9,443 nucleotides of DNA. Source: Chloroflexota bacterium. GTDB lineage: Bacteria > Chloroflexota > Dormibacteria > Dormibacterales > Dormibacteraceae. Shown here one piece after another: positions 1 through 6,244 of the stretch. Below the pieces are notes generated by a model. That model did no database searches, was not told the origin of the DNA, and saw nothing but the letters and a program-made list of their open reading frames with translations. The translations under genes and the position numbers were made by a program. The stretch is taken from NCBI GenBank assembly GCA_005880755.1, contig VBGV01000209.1, forward strand, positions 1 through 9,443. Reading direction: 5' to 3'. Numbering within the stretch: the stretch's first letter is position 1; each line of letters begins with the position of its first letter.

Positions 1-738
1 ACGTTCTCCGACGGCGACGCCGACCGATGGGTTCGGCGGGTCGACGAGCTGAAAGAGGCGGACGGCGTGCGTATCGGCGCGGCCATCCACAGCGTGCGCG
101 CGGTCGACCCTGAGTCGATGCGCATCGTCTTCACGTACGCGAAGGAGCGCGGCATACCGCTGCACATCCATCTCGGGGAGCAGCCGGCAGAGGTTGAGGA
201 GTGCGTGGCAGCCGAGGGCTGCACTCCGACGGAGCTTCTGGACCGAGAAGGGGTTCTCGACCCTGACCTCACCGCCGTGCACGCGATTCACCTGAGCGAG
301 CACGACATCGATCTTTTGGGCGCTTACAACGTGCAGATCTGCGCCTGCTCGACGACCGAACGAGATCTTGGGGACGCAGTGGGTCCGATGCGTGCCCTTG
401 CCGACCAGGGGTGCCACCTAACCCTCGGAAGCGACTCCAACGCTGTCATCGACATGCTCGAAGAGGCCCGCGGTCTCGAGCTCGACCAGCGCCGCGCCAC
501 AGGTCGCCGCGTCCTTCACCAGCCAGAGGAGCTGCTGAAGGCAGCGACCCGTGATGGGATGATCGCTCTCGGTTGGGATGGCGGCGAGCTCAAGGCCGGG
601 ATGCTCGCCGATTTCGTCACCCTCGAAGAGCCACGCGGGCTGTGGCGGGAGATGAGCCCTTCGTATCTCGTTTACGGCTTGTCCGGCCGTGACGTCACCA
701 ACGTCGTGGTCGGCGGCGAGACCGTGGTCAGCAGGTGA
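1..738 (+). CDS. hutF: Formimidoylglutamate deiminase, C-terminal part (5' end outside window)
   Basis: This amidohydrolase converts N-formimino-L-glutamate to N-formyl-L-glutamate and ammonia, a late step of the five-enzyme histidine degradation route in the cytoplasm. The reading frame is open from base 1, so the N-terminal part, with the first HxH metal site, lies outside the window; the GTG at 67 is internal. Visible residues, counted from base 1: HIHLGEQ at about 55-61, which carries a metal-binding His and catalytic Glu; HAIHL at 94-98; the HutF-type signature CSTTERDLGD at about 116-125; and GSDSN at 143-147, which has the metal-binding Asp. The TTERDLGD motif separates HutF from guanine deaminase and chlorohydrolase relatives. 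Its stop overlaps the start of hutI by four bases, which supports one operon. The usual Gly after LGD is Ala here. The assignment is firm; only the missing 5' end limits it. Confidence 0.93.
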   Translation, partial: TFSDGDADRWVRRVDELKEADGVRIGAAIHSVRAVDPESMRIVFTYAKERGIPLHIHLGEQPAEVEECVAAEGCTPTELLDREGVLDPDLTAVHAIHLSEHDIDLLGAYNVQICACSTTERDLGDAVGPMRALADQGCHLTLGSDSNAVIDMLEEARGLELDQRRATGRRVLHQPEELLKAATRDGMIALGWDGGELKAGMLADFVTLEEPRGLWREMSPSYLVYGLSGRDVTNVVVGGETVVSR

Positions 739-1931
739 GGCGCCTTCGCAACATCGGGAGGCTGTTCACCGGGACGGCCACTGGTGTGATCGAAGGCGCG
801 GCCGTGATCTGCGATGGAGAACAGATCGCGTGGTGCGGCAAGCACGGCGATGAACCGCGGGAGCTGCTGGAGTCGGTGAATGAGGAGGATGACTGCGCCA
901 ACGGCCTCGTCACGGCAGGCCTCATCGACGCGCATACGCATCCCGTCTACGCAGGCGATCGCATGCGAGAGGTTGCGATGCGGTCTGCGGGAGCTTCGTA
1001 CGAAGAGGTCGCGAAGGCGGGCGGTGGCATCAAGGCGACTGTGAAGGCGACGCGCGAGGAACCGATCAGCGTGCTCGAGCAGGCGACTGCACGCAGGCTG
1101 TGGTCATGGCTCGAAGGCGGTGCGACCACGGTAGAAGCCAAGACCGGATATCACCTCCAGCGCGAGGGAGAGCTCGAGTCGACGCGGTTGCTCGCACGCC
1201 TGGGTAAGCGCAAGGACCTGCCGCGCATCGAGGTCACGTTCCTGGCCGCGCACGCCCTGCCGCCAGATCGTTCGGCCCGCATGGGCACTTACGCAAGGCA
1301 GGTCGCCGACTGGTGCGACGACGCGTACCTAGCGGGCGCGCGCTTCTGCGACGTGTTTTGCGACCGCGGCTACTTCAGCGTGCCTCAGTCGCGCGCGATC
1401 CTGAAGGCCGGCCTCAAGGCGAAGTTGATTCCACGCATCCACGCCGACGAGCTCGATCGAACCGGCGGCGCGCGACTCGCCGCCGAGCTGAACGCGGCCT
1501 CGGCCGATCACCTTCTGCGCGCCAACCGCGGCGACGCGATCGCGCTCGCCCGGGCGGGCGTGGTGGCGACACTGGCTCCCGGCACCGCTCTGTCCATCGG
1601 CCAGCTGCCGCCCGTGAGGGAGCTCATCGACGCCGGGGCCGTGATCGCGCTGGGCACGGATCACAACCCGGGCACCAGCGGCCTGACCAGCATGAGCGCC
1701 GTGATCGCCCTCGCGGTCGCGGTGTTCAAAATGTCGGTCGAGCGGGCCGTCCTGGCCGCGACGCTCGGCGGCGCGTACTCGCTTTCGAGATCAGATCGCG
1801 GCGTCGTGGCGCCCCACAAACTGGCCGACCTCGTGCTCTGGGAGGCCGAGCACGAAGGGGCGTTCGCCTGGGCCTATGGGCTCAGCCCGCGAGTTGTCTG
1901 GCTGCGGGGGGCGCAAGTTTTTGCCTCGTAA
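735..1931 (+). CDS. hutI: Imidazolonepropionase
   Basis: HutI is a cytoplasmic metal-dependent amidohydrolase that hydrolyses 4-imidazolone-5-propionate to N-formimino-L-glutamate, which is the substrate of the HutF encoded just upstream. The protein is 398 residues, close to the usual 400-415. Expected motifs are present: DAHTHP (H67, H69), the AGGGI loop near 95-99, IHADEL (H236, E239), SADHL (H259) and DHNPGTS (D309). H67/H69/H236/D309 fit the metal ligands and E239/H259 the catalytic pair, with spacing close to the Bacillus enzyme as I recall it. The GTG start forms a GTGA overlap with the hutF stop, so translation is probably coupled. The usual LLPGTAF segment reads TLAPGTALS. No convincing intrinsic terminator follows. 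HutF directly before HutI points to the pathway that goes through N-formylglutamate. Confidence 0.96.
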   Translation: MRRLRNIGRLFTGTATGVIEGAAVICDGEQIAWCGKHGDEPRELLESVNEEDDCANGLVTAGLIDAHTHPVYAGDRMREVAMRSAGASYEEVAKAGGGIKATVKATREEPISVLEQATARRLWSWLEGGATTVEAKTGYHLQREGELESTRLLARLGKRKDLPRIEVTFLAAHALPPDRSARMGTYARQVADWCDDAYLAGARFCDVFCDRGYFSVPQSRAILKAGLKAKLIPRIHADELDRTGGARLAAELNAASADHLLRANRGDAIALARAGVVATLAPGTALSIGQLPPVRELIDAGAVIALGTDHNPGTSGLTSMSAVIALAVAVFKMSVERAVLAATLGGAYSLSRSDRGVVAPHKLADLVLWEAEHEGAFAWAYGLSPRVVWLRGAQVFAS

Positions 1932-1935
1932 GAGG

Positions 1936-1970
1936 TTGCTTATTGCGTGCAATCAGCCTATAAGTTGCAC
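1936..1970 (+). promoter_or_regulatory. Candidate promoter with embedded inverted repeats
   Basis: A sigma70-like pair, TTGCTT at 1936-1941 and TATAAG at 1959-1964, is separated by exactly 17 bases and lies about 70 bases before the membrane protein gene at 2036. Two inverted repeats overlap it. ATTGC/GCAAT (1942-1953) sits in the spacer, and GTGCAA (1947-1952) pairs with TTGCAC (1965-1970), flanking the -10 box. This placement fits an operator for a repressor. The second pair could also form a weak hairpin after hutI, but it has no T tract. The promoter is a pattern match and the operator role is an inference. Confidence 0.5.
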
Positions 1971-2020
1971 CTGAACGGCCGCCCGCTCAGCAATTACGCA
2001 TTCAACCGCGGTCGAAAAAT

Positions 2021-2025
2021 GGAGG
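2021..2025 (+). promoter_or_regulatory. Shine-Dalgarno GGAGG fixing the GTG start at 2036
   Basis: GGAGG lies 10 bases before the GTG at 2036. It is one of the clearest ribosome binding sites in the window and decides the start of the small membrane protein gene. Confidence 0.7.
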
Positions 2026-2035
2026 AAGGCAAGTA

Positions 2036-2428
2036 GTGGCAAAGTGGAATCCCTTGGCGCTCAAGATTCTCATGTGGGTCATGGGAGTCCTGCTCGTAGT
2101 TGGCTCAGCGGCGAGCTTCGTCGGCGTGGCCGTGTTCCCATTCGACAGCGGGGCAGGCGTGACGGCACCCGTGGCCGGCATCGCATTCGGCGCGGGCATC
2201 ATGATCGCCGGATTTGACCCGATCGCCAACATCAGCTGGGTTCGCGCTCTGATTCTCTACGCGATCCTGGACATCGTGTACCAGGTCTTCACGCAGATCA
2301 CGATCGGTCGCTTCGACATCGTCGCCTTTATCATCGGCATCCTCGTCGCGGTGCTCGTCCTCGTGCTTTACCCGAACAAGCCGGCGCTCTGGATGCAGGG
2401 CGGAATGTCCTCAGGAGCCCGCGCGTAA
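2036..2428 (+). CDS. Small four-helix integral membrane protein, unknown function
   Basis: I do not recognise a family for this 130-residue protein. Hydrophobic stretches at about residues 7-31, 42-60, 67-85 and 94-112 suggest four membrane helices, with a short polar C-terminal tail. No catalytic motif is visible; the few acidic residues, such as D61 and D79, sit at or near helix ends. The GTG start is supported by GGAGG ten bases upstream. The gene stands alone: it has a candidate promoter at 1936-1964 and a strong terminator directly downstream, so it is probably transcribed as one short message. Such compact, highly hydrophobic proteins are often expressed strongly or conditionally, but nothing here shows which. 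That it is a real gene is well supported; its function is unknown. Confidence 0.82.
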   Translation: MAKWNPLALKILMWVMGVLLVVGSAASFVGVAVFPFDSGAGVTAPVAGIAFGAGIMIAGFDPIANISWVRALILYAILDIVYQVFTQITIGRFDIVAFIIGILVAVLVLVLYPNKPALWMQGGMSSGARA

Positions 2429-2448
2429 CAATCTAACCGTCAATTGCT

Positions 2449-2481
2449 TAAGGGGCGGCCAGAGTGCCGCCCCTTACTTTT
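2449..2481 (+). terminator. Intrinsic (rho-independent) terminator
   Basis: A perfect 11-bp GC-rich stem pairs 2449-2459 (TAAGGGGCGGC) with 2466-2476 around a six-base loop CAGAGT and is followed by CTTTT. It lies 21 bases after the stop codon of the small membrane protein gene and most likely ends that transcript. Confidence 0.85.
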
Positions 2482-2518
2482 GGGCGAATCCGGATCGTAT
2501 TTCGCCTCGTTGTATCCA

Positions 2519-2539
2519 ACGGCGCTTATCGAGCGCCGT
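2519..2539. terminator. Hairpin between convergent genes, possible terminator for the minus-strand gene
   Basis: ACGGCGCT at 2519-2526 and AGCGCCGT at 2532-2539 form a perfect 8-bp stem with the five-base loop TATCG. It lies about 40 bases past the stop of the minus-strand RDD gene. The T tract is weak on both strands, so this may be a poor terminator or a 3'-end stabilising hairpin. The rest of 2482-2580 shows nothing else I can support. Confidence 0.45.
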
Positions 2540-2580
2540 GATTTGGCTCCGTAGGCGTCAGCGGTGGGGAATCAGACGTC

Positions 2581-3315
2581 TCAGTCTCGGATGACTTCAG
2601 TCGATGCGAGCTCGTCGTGCAGCGGTTTGTGCATGAGCCATGACACCGGGAGCAACGCGAGCCGCAGCAGCGACTGCGTTGGGGTCAGCCGCGAGCCGTC
2701 GACCGAGACCACTCGCTGCCGCATCACGACACCGCCGAGCGTGCGGCCGGAGGTGCTCCAGCACGCGACGTGATAGGCGATCGCGATGGCCAGCGTTCTG
2801 CCCCAGCGAGGGCGCCCGGTGACGCGGGCGAGCGTCAGGCAGAAGGCGACGTCCACGGACGCGGCGCGAAACCGATCCTCCGATGAAGCGCGCGGCCCGG
2901 GGGCCGGTTCGGGGCCGCGGAGCCGCAGGAGGTAGAGCCTGGTGAACAGCTGGTGCACCTGGAGGTGCGTGAAGTCGTAGATGGGCCGGGGCAGGCTCGG
3001 CGTGTAACCGGCAACCGTCGCCTCTACCTGCCCGCCCGAGGCCTGCACACGCAGCCGTCCGCCAGGCCGCCCCGCGAGCAGGCCGCCCTCGATCGGCCAT
3101 TCGACCGCGTTGCGGGTCACCCTGGGTGCGCCCAGACGCAAGAGCTCGACCGGACCCGCGACCAGCGAGCTGTGGCGCACCCTGACGAGCCCGAAGGTCA
3201 ACACGCGGACCGCGTCGACGTACGCGTCGCGCAGGGCGGCTCCGGTCAGGGGAGCGGCCACAGCGACGGAAGCCCGCGTCGAGACGCGCCCGGCGTCCCA
3301 GGTCACCACACGCAT
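2581..3315 (-). CDS. RDD-family membrane protein with uncharacterised N-terminal domain
   Basis: The protein is 244 residues from the ATG at 3315. The last 95 or so residues look like an RDD domain: it opens with an R-x-A-x-x-D pattern (FRAASVD, about 149-155), has a membrane stretch near 173-187, a TSGRTLGG turn near 188-195 like the SxGKxLxG of RDD proteins, RQRVVSVDG, and the typical C-terminal HDELAST motif (about 233-239) where RDD proteins have HDxxAGT. RDD proteins are inner-membrane proteins often proposed to be transporters. Residues 1-145 form a soluble-looking domain of alternating beta-type segments (for example VEWPIEGG near 72-79) that I cannot name. A TTG at 3336 would add seven residues but would overlap the divergent SRPBCC gene. 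No good Shine-Dalgarno is visible at either start, so the exact N-terminus is uncertain. Confidence 0.72.
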   Translation of the reverse strand: MRVVTWDAGRVSTRASVAVAAPLTGAALRDAYVDAVRVLTFGLVRVRHSSLVAGPVELLRLGAPRVTRNAVEWPIEGGLLAGRPGGRLRVQASGGQVEATVAGYTPSLPRPIYDFTHLQVHQLFTRLYLLRLRGPEPAPGPRASSEDRFRAASVDVAFCLTLARVTGRPRWGRTLAIAIAYHVACWSTSGRTLGGVVMRQRVVSVDGSRLTPTQSLLRLALLPVSWLMHKPLHDELASTEVIRD

Positions 3316-3329
3316 ATCTTCGTGTGTGA

Positions 3330-3773
3330 GTGGCAAAGCTTGATTTCTCGGCGGCGGTCACCGTCAAGACCACGCCCGAGCGCGCCTTCGACTATTTCGC
3401 CGACCACAGGCACGTGGCCGAGGTGCTCGATGGAGTCAGCCGGTGGGAGCCGATCGGAACCAAAACGCAGGGCGCCGGCGCCCGCTTCCGGGTCGAGATG
3501 CGCGCGCTCGGGCTGCCGCTGCAGAACGTGCTCCGACTGGACCGTTGGAGGCGACCTCGGGAGATCGGCTGGGTCTCAGAGTCCGGGCTGATCAAGCAAG
3601 AGGGTGGTTTCACCTTCGAGGAGGTGCCCCAGGGCGTGCGGATCGAGCTCCGGATCACATACCAGCCGCCAGCTTCGGTGCTCGGGGCGGCGATCGCGAG
3701 GCGCCTGGATTTCCTGGTCCGACGACGCCTGGAGCAAGCGCTAGATCGAATTCGCAAACTCCTGGAAACTTGA
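3330..3773 (+). CDS. SRPBCC (START/Bet v1-like) fold protein
   Basis: This 147-residue protein has the layout of a single SRPBCC hydrophobic-ligand-binding domain. A first beta strand (about 5-13) is followed by the TTPERAFDYFADHRHVAEV segment (14-32), then the tryptophan-containing loop RWEPIGT (39-44), paired strands in the middle, and a long amphipathic C-terminal helix (about 114-146) rich in Arg and Leu. Family members bind lipids or polyketides, or act as coenzyme Q-binding or cyclase-like proteins; the ligand here cannot be read from sequence. A TGA in frame at 3327-3329 makes GTG 3330 the first possible start. No Shine-Dalgarno is visible, but TATCTT at 3315-3320 fits a TANNNT box for a leaderless message. 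It diverges from the RDD gene with a 14-base gap. A palindromic element begins immediately after its stop codon. Confidence 0.8.
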   Translation: MAKLDFSAAVTVKTTPERAFDYFADHRHVAEVLDGVSRWEPIGTKTQGAGARFRVEMRALGLPLQNVLRLDRWRRPREIGWVSESGLIKQEGGFTFEEVPQGVRIELRITYQPPASVLGAAIARRLDFLVRRRLEQALDRIRKLLET

Positions 3774-3950
3774 GGCTCGGTCGAGGAAGCCCTCGACGGA
3801 TCTTCGGCGCCCATGCGGCCGATCTCCGGGTTCAGCTCCTGCGCTGCTCGCTCACGCATGTCGCATGCGCTCGCTGCGCTGCTCGTCGCTTCACCCGGAT
3901 CTCGGCCACCTGGATCGCCGAATCTCTCGCCGAGGGTTCTCGACCGAGTC
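3774..3950. repeat. Long imperfect palindrome, candidate MITE-like or dispersed palindromic element
   Basis: The two arms (3774-3860 and 3864-3950) are of equal length around a centre at 3862. The outermost 12 bases match 11/12 as inverted repeats (GGCTCGGTCGAG against GACTCGGTCGAG), followed by CCCTCG, TTCGGCG, and a block where 20 of 26 positions pair, including GGCCGA and TCCGGGT. The centre is a perfect CGCATG-TCG-CATGCG. In the inner arms, GCGCTGCTCG occurs as a direct repeat at 3841-3850 and 3876-3885, so those parts are not simply inverted. The similarity may extend weakly outward to AACTT (3767-3771) and AAGTT (3955-3959). There is no gene inside, although frames stay open by chance. 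Termini plus symmetry suggest a non-autonomous mobile element or large REP-like unit. It could also act as a terminator for the SRPBCC gene. Confidence 0.75.
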
Positions 3951-3952
3951 TC

Positions 3953-3958
3953 TAAAGT
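3953..3958 (+). promoter_or_regulatory. Possible leaderless -10 box TAAAGT
   Basis: TAAAGT fits the TANNNT consensus and ends seven bases before the ATG at 3966, the spacing expected when transcription begins at the start codon. No Shine-Dalgarno is present before that ATG, which favours a leaderless message. No clear -35 box is seen, since that region is inside the palindrome's right arm. This is only a pattern match. Confidence 0.35.
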
Positions 3959-3965
3959 TGCTCCC

Positions 3966-4850
3966 ATGAAGCTGACCCGCGAAGCGAGCGCGATCGTCGG
4001 CCGCAGCTCGATCGGCATGCTGGCTTTGCGCGCCCGCCGGCTGCCCCTGGTGAACCCCGCGGTGTTCAGCTTCGCGAGCGGCTCGCTGTGGATGACCACC
4101 TCTCGCTATGCGGCCAAGACGATCATCGCCAAGCGCGATCCGAGGGCCGCCTTCCTCGTCGACGGAGGTACGAAGGCGGTCCTGCTCCGGGGCGCACTCG
4201 AGGTGTTCGACCCACTCCAGGTGTCGAGCCAGATTCGGGCGATGCTGGAAGGTCCCGGCTACTTCCTCGGTATGGCGGGTTACGCGCTGCGAAACGCCCC
4301 CTTCATCGCGGGCTACGCCCTCGACCTGGCGCGGTTGCCGCGTGAGTGGATGCCGTACAACCGAGTCGTGATGCGCCTGAAGTTGAGCGACGCGGACCTC
4401 ATCGAAGACGCGCCGTTTCCACCGGCTCAGGCCGCCCGCGTACCGGCTGTCCCGGCCGAGGTCAGCCGGCGCCTGGCCGGCGTGTCGCGCGGCTACGCCT
4501 GCTGGATCGAGGGAGGGCAGCCCGTCATCCGTCCCGCGTTCTGGGAGGTCGACCGTGGCGAGGTGAGCGTCGCTCCGACCAGCGGACGCCCGCGCTCTGG
4601 CGCGCCGGGCGCGCTGGTCGTCGAATCGCACCATCGCTTTCGGCCTTCGATGATGGTGGGAGCATGTGTCCGCGGCACCTTCGCACCCTCGAGCGAGAGC
4701 GACGCGATCGCCGAGCGGTACGGCATCGAAGGCTCAGAGGTCCCGCCGGTCGTCGAGCTCAAGCCTGAACGAGTCACTTCATGGCGGGGCTTTGCGACCA
4801 CGACCGCGGTGCCGCGAGGGGCGCGCCACCTGCGGGTCGCCGAGGGCTGA
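3966..4850 (+). CDS. PNPOx-like split-barrel protein (putative flavin/F420 or heme binding), two-repeat form
   Basis: This 294-residue protein resembles the pyridoxamine 5'-phosphate oxidase-like split-barrel group. The N-terminal part has the typical run: a hydrophobic strand near 15-22, NPAVF (about 31-35), SLWMTTSRYAAKT (41-53), then KRDPRAAFLV (57-66) and VLLRGALEVFDP, as in the lwxxT...K...DPRxxllv...GxxxV pattern. A second half (about 160-280) has a similar strand order (GYACWIEGGQPVIRPAFWE; later WRGFATTTAV), which suggests a degenerate internal duplication. The cofactor and substrate are not determinable. The frame stays open upstream to 3813, but that stretch is the palindromic element, so ATG 3966 is preferred. 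It is the first gene of a four-gene plus-strand operon; the fdhD start directly abuts its stop. Confidence 0.68.
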   Translation: MKLTREASAIVGRSSIGMLALRARRLPLVNPAVFSFASGSLWMTTSRYAAKTIIAKRDPRAAFLVDGGTKAVLLRGALEVFDPLQVSSQIRAMLEGPGYFLGMAGYALRNAPFIAGYALDLARLPREWMPYNRVVMRLKLSDADLIEDAPFPPAQAARVPAVPAEVSRRLAGVSRGYACWIEGGQPVIRPAFWEVDRGEVSVAPTSGRPRSGAPGALVVESHHRFRPSMMVGACVRGTFAPSSESDAIAERYGIEGSEVPPVVELKPERVTSWRGFATTTAVPRGARHLRVAEG

Positions 4851-5687
4851 TTGGCCAAACCCCCGGCGCCCGGCATCCGGATCAGCAAATGGTCTTCGGG
4901 CGAATGGAGCGACGTGCCGGATGCGGTCGTCACCGAAGAGCCCCTGCAGTTGATGCTCGACGGCCGGCCACTCTCGGTCGTGATGCGCACGCCGGGCGAG
5001 GACATCGAGCTGGCCCTGGGCTTGATGTTCGCGGAAGGCATCGCCCGCTCCCTCGAGGATGTTCGACTCATGCGAATCAGCGCGGAGTCGGGCGAGACAG
5101 CCTCGGAGATCACGATCGACGCATCCATCGTCGACTCCAACCAGGTCGACATCCACCTCGCACGCGCGCCGCGACGCAAACCGGAACGGTCGATGCTGGC
5201 GAGCTCCGCGTGCGGCGTATGCGGCGCGGTGTTGATCGAAGATCTGCGGCGCGACCTGGCGGAGCTGCGCGCGGGGCCCGTCATCGATCCCGCCCTGCTG
5301 ACCGGGCTCGTGGAGCGCATGCGATCCGGCCAGGGCGTGTTCGAGCGCACGGGTGGGCTGCACGCCGCGGGACTGTTCGACCCCTCGGGTGAGCTGATCT
5401 GCATGCGGGAGGATATCGGCCGGCACAACGCGGTCGACAAGGTGGTCGGACGGATGCTGCTCGACGGTCGCTTGCCGATGCGCGACGCGATCCTGGTCGT
5501 GAGCGGACGGGCCGGCTACGAGATCGTCCAGAAGTCGATCACCGCGGGGATTCCGGTGCTCGCGGCGGTCGGAGCTCCTTCCAGCCTGGCGGTAGCGCTG
5601 TCGCGAGAGTTCAACCAGACGTTGATCGGCTTTCTGCGTGGCGAGCGCTTCAATGTCTACGCCGCACCGGATCGGCTGGCGCGTTGA
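4851..5687 (+). CDS. fdhD: FdhD, sulfurtransferase for formate dehydrogenase molybdenum cofactor
   Basis: FdhD accepts sulfur from an IscS-type desulfurase and passes it to the molybdenum cofactor, which formate dehydrogenase needs for activity; it acts in the cytoplasm. The 278-residue length matches the family. The conserved pair of cysteines appears as CGVCG (C121, C124), the same numbers as I recall for the E. coli protein. Other signatures are FERTGGLHAAG (164-174), REDIGRHNAVDKVVG (186-200), SGRAGYEIVQK (218-228), the AAVGAPSSLAV segment (238-248), and the C-terminal GFLRGERFNVY (260-270). The TTG start immediately follows the stop of the previous gene, with GAGGG about four bases upstream as ribosome binding site. 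No formate dehydrogenase gene is in the window, so the client enzyme must be encoded elsewhere. Confidence 0.95.
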   Translation: MAKPPAPGIRISKWSSGEWSDVPDAVVTEEPLQLMLDGRPLSVVMRTPGEDIELALGLMFAEGIARSLEDVRLMRISAESGETASEITIDASIVDSNQVDIHLARAPRRKPERSMLASSACGVCGAVLIEDLRRDLAELRAGPVIDPALLTGLVERMRSGQGVFERTGGLHAAGLFDPSGELICMREDIGRHNAVDKVVGRMLLDGRLPMRDAILVVSGRAGYEIVQKSITAGIPVLAAVGAPSSLAVALSREFNQTLIGFLRGERFNVYAAPDRLAR

Positions 5688-6244
5688 CGTCGATCGCCAT
5701 AAGCCGTCCGGTGCTTCGCGCCGGCGCTGTCGCTGTTTACGTGCTGGCTGTGGAGTGGACGCGTGCGCTTCTGGCGCAGAACTCACGATTCGTCGTGGCC
5801 GCACTCTTGCTCGGCGGGGCCGCGCTGGGACTGGCGGCGCTCGGCTGGCCTGCGGAGCGTCTCGGCCTGGGCACATCGCGTTTCGCGCTGCGGGTCGTCG
5901 GCGGCCTCGCCCTGGGCGCGGTGCTGGTTCTGCCGGCGGCCGCACGAGGCGCCGCAGCTCCGCTGCTTCCCGCCGGGCTTGCGGCGGCGGCCATCGCGGT
6001 GTCGATCGGCGAGGAGCTTGCGTTCCGCGGAGCTCTCTATACGTTGCTCGATGAGCTAGGCGGTGCGCCGCTCGCGATCGGCGGCAGCACGCTGCTGTGG
6101 ACCCTGGCCCACGCCCTCTCGCATCCACCGGAGTTCCTGGTCGCGGTTGCCGCCGCGGGTCTTCTGCTCGGGTTGTGGCGGTGGGCCTGCAAGGACCTCG
6201 TGGCGCCCCTCATCGGCCACGTGATCGCCGACCTCGCGCTGTGA
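5684..6244 (+). CDS. CPBP family intramembrane metalloprotease
   Basis: This 186-residue, very hydrophobic protein carries the three motifs of the CPBP (CAAX protease / bacteriocin-processing, Rce1-like) group. These are EExxxR in GEELAFRG (E110, E111, R115), an aromatic-xxx-H in LLWTLAHAL (W139, H143), and a C-terminal H-xxx-D in GHVIADL (H179, D183) where many members have HxxxN. Together these form the membrane-buried catalytic metal site. Membrane segments are expected at about 11-30, 36-56, 70-87, 95-109, 130-147 and 150-166. It is somewhat short for the family (often 200-280), mainly at the N-terminus. The TTG start forms a TTGA overlap with the fdhD stop, so coupling is likely. The natural substrate cannot be inferred. 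Confidence 0.85.
   Translation: MTSIAISRPVLRAGAVAVYVLAVEWTRALLAQNSRFVVAALLLGGAALGLAALGWPAERLGLGTSRFALRVVGGLALGAVLVLPAAARGAAAPLLPAGLAAAAIAVSIGEELAFRGALYTLLDELGGAPLAIGGSTLLWTLAHALSHPPEFLVAVAAAGLLLGLWRWACKDLVAPLIGHVIADLAL

Noticed and set aside
67..69. GTG at 67 as the start of the hutF-like gene
   Set aside because: The frame is open to base 1 and the upstream residues continue the deiminase domain, so this codon is internal.
1313..1963. Plus-strand open frame of about 216 codons, Arg-rich
   Set aside because: It lies inside hutI in another frame. Its composition (runs of Arg, Gly, Ala) is typical of a GC-rich shadow frame, and hutI has all family motifs.
1942..1970. Intrinsic terminator for the hut operon
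   Set aside because: The GTGCAA/TTGCAC stem is only 6 bp with a 12-base loop and no T tract, so an operator-like role at the promoter fits better.
2019..2036. Five-codon ATG...TAG leader peptide before the membrane protein gene
   Set aside because: It contains the Shine-Dalgarno of the GTG at 2036 itself and is better explained as part of that ribosome binding site.
2597..3373. Minus-strand frame of about 258 codons overlapping the RDD gene
   Set aside because: Arg/Gly/Ala-rich translation without structure; the adjacent frame has RDD motifs and a matching C-terminus.
3813..3965. N-terminal extension of the split-barrel gene to ATG 3813
   Set aside because: The extra 51 codons are the palindromic element read in frame. 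PNPOx-like similarity begins only after ATG 3966.
3392..4099. Minus-strand frame of about 235 codons
   Set aside because: Antisense to the SRPBCC gene and running through the palindrome; no recognisable motif.
4493..5440. Minus-strand open frame of about 315 codons, Ser/Arg-rich
   Set aside because: Antisense to the split-barrel gene and fdhD, with no family-like motif.
4779..6128. Very long minus-strand open frame (about 449 codons)
   Set aside because: It is antisense to fdhD and the CPBP gene, both clearly recognisable. Low-complexity Arg/Ala/Pro composition marks it as a GC-driven shadow.
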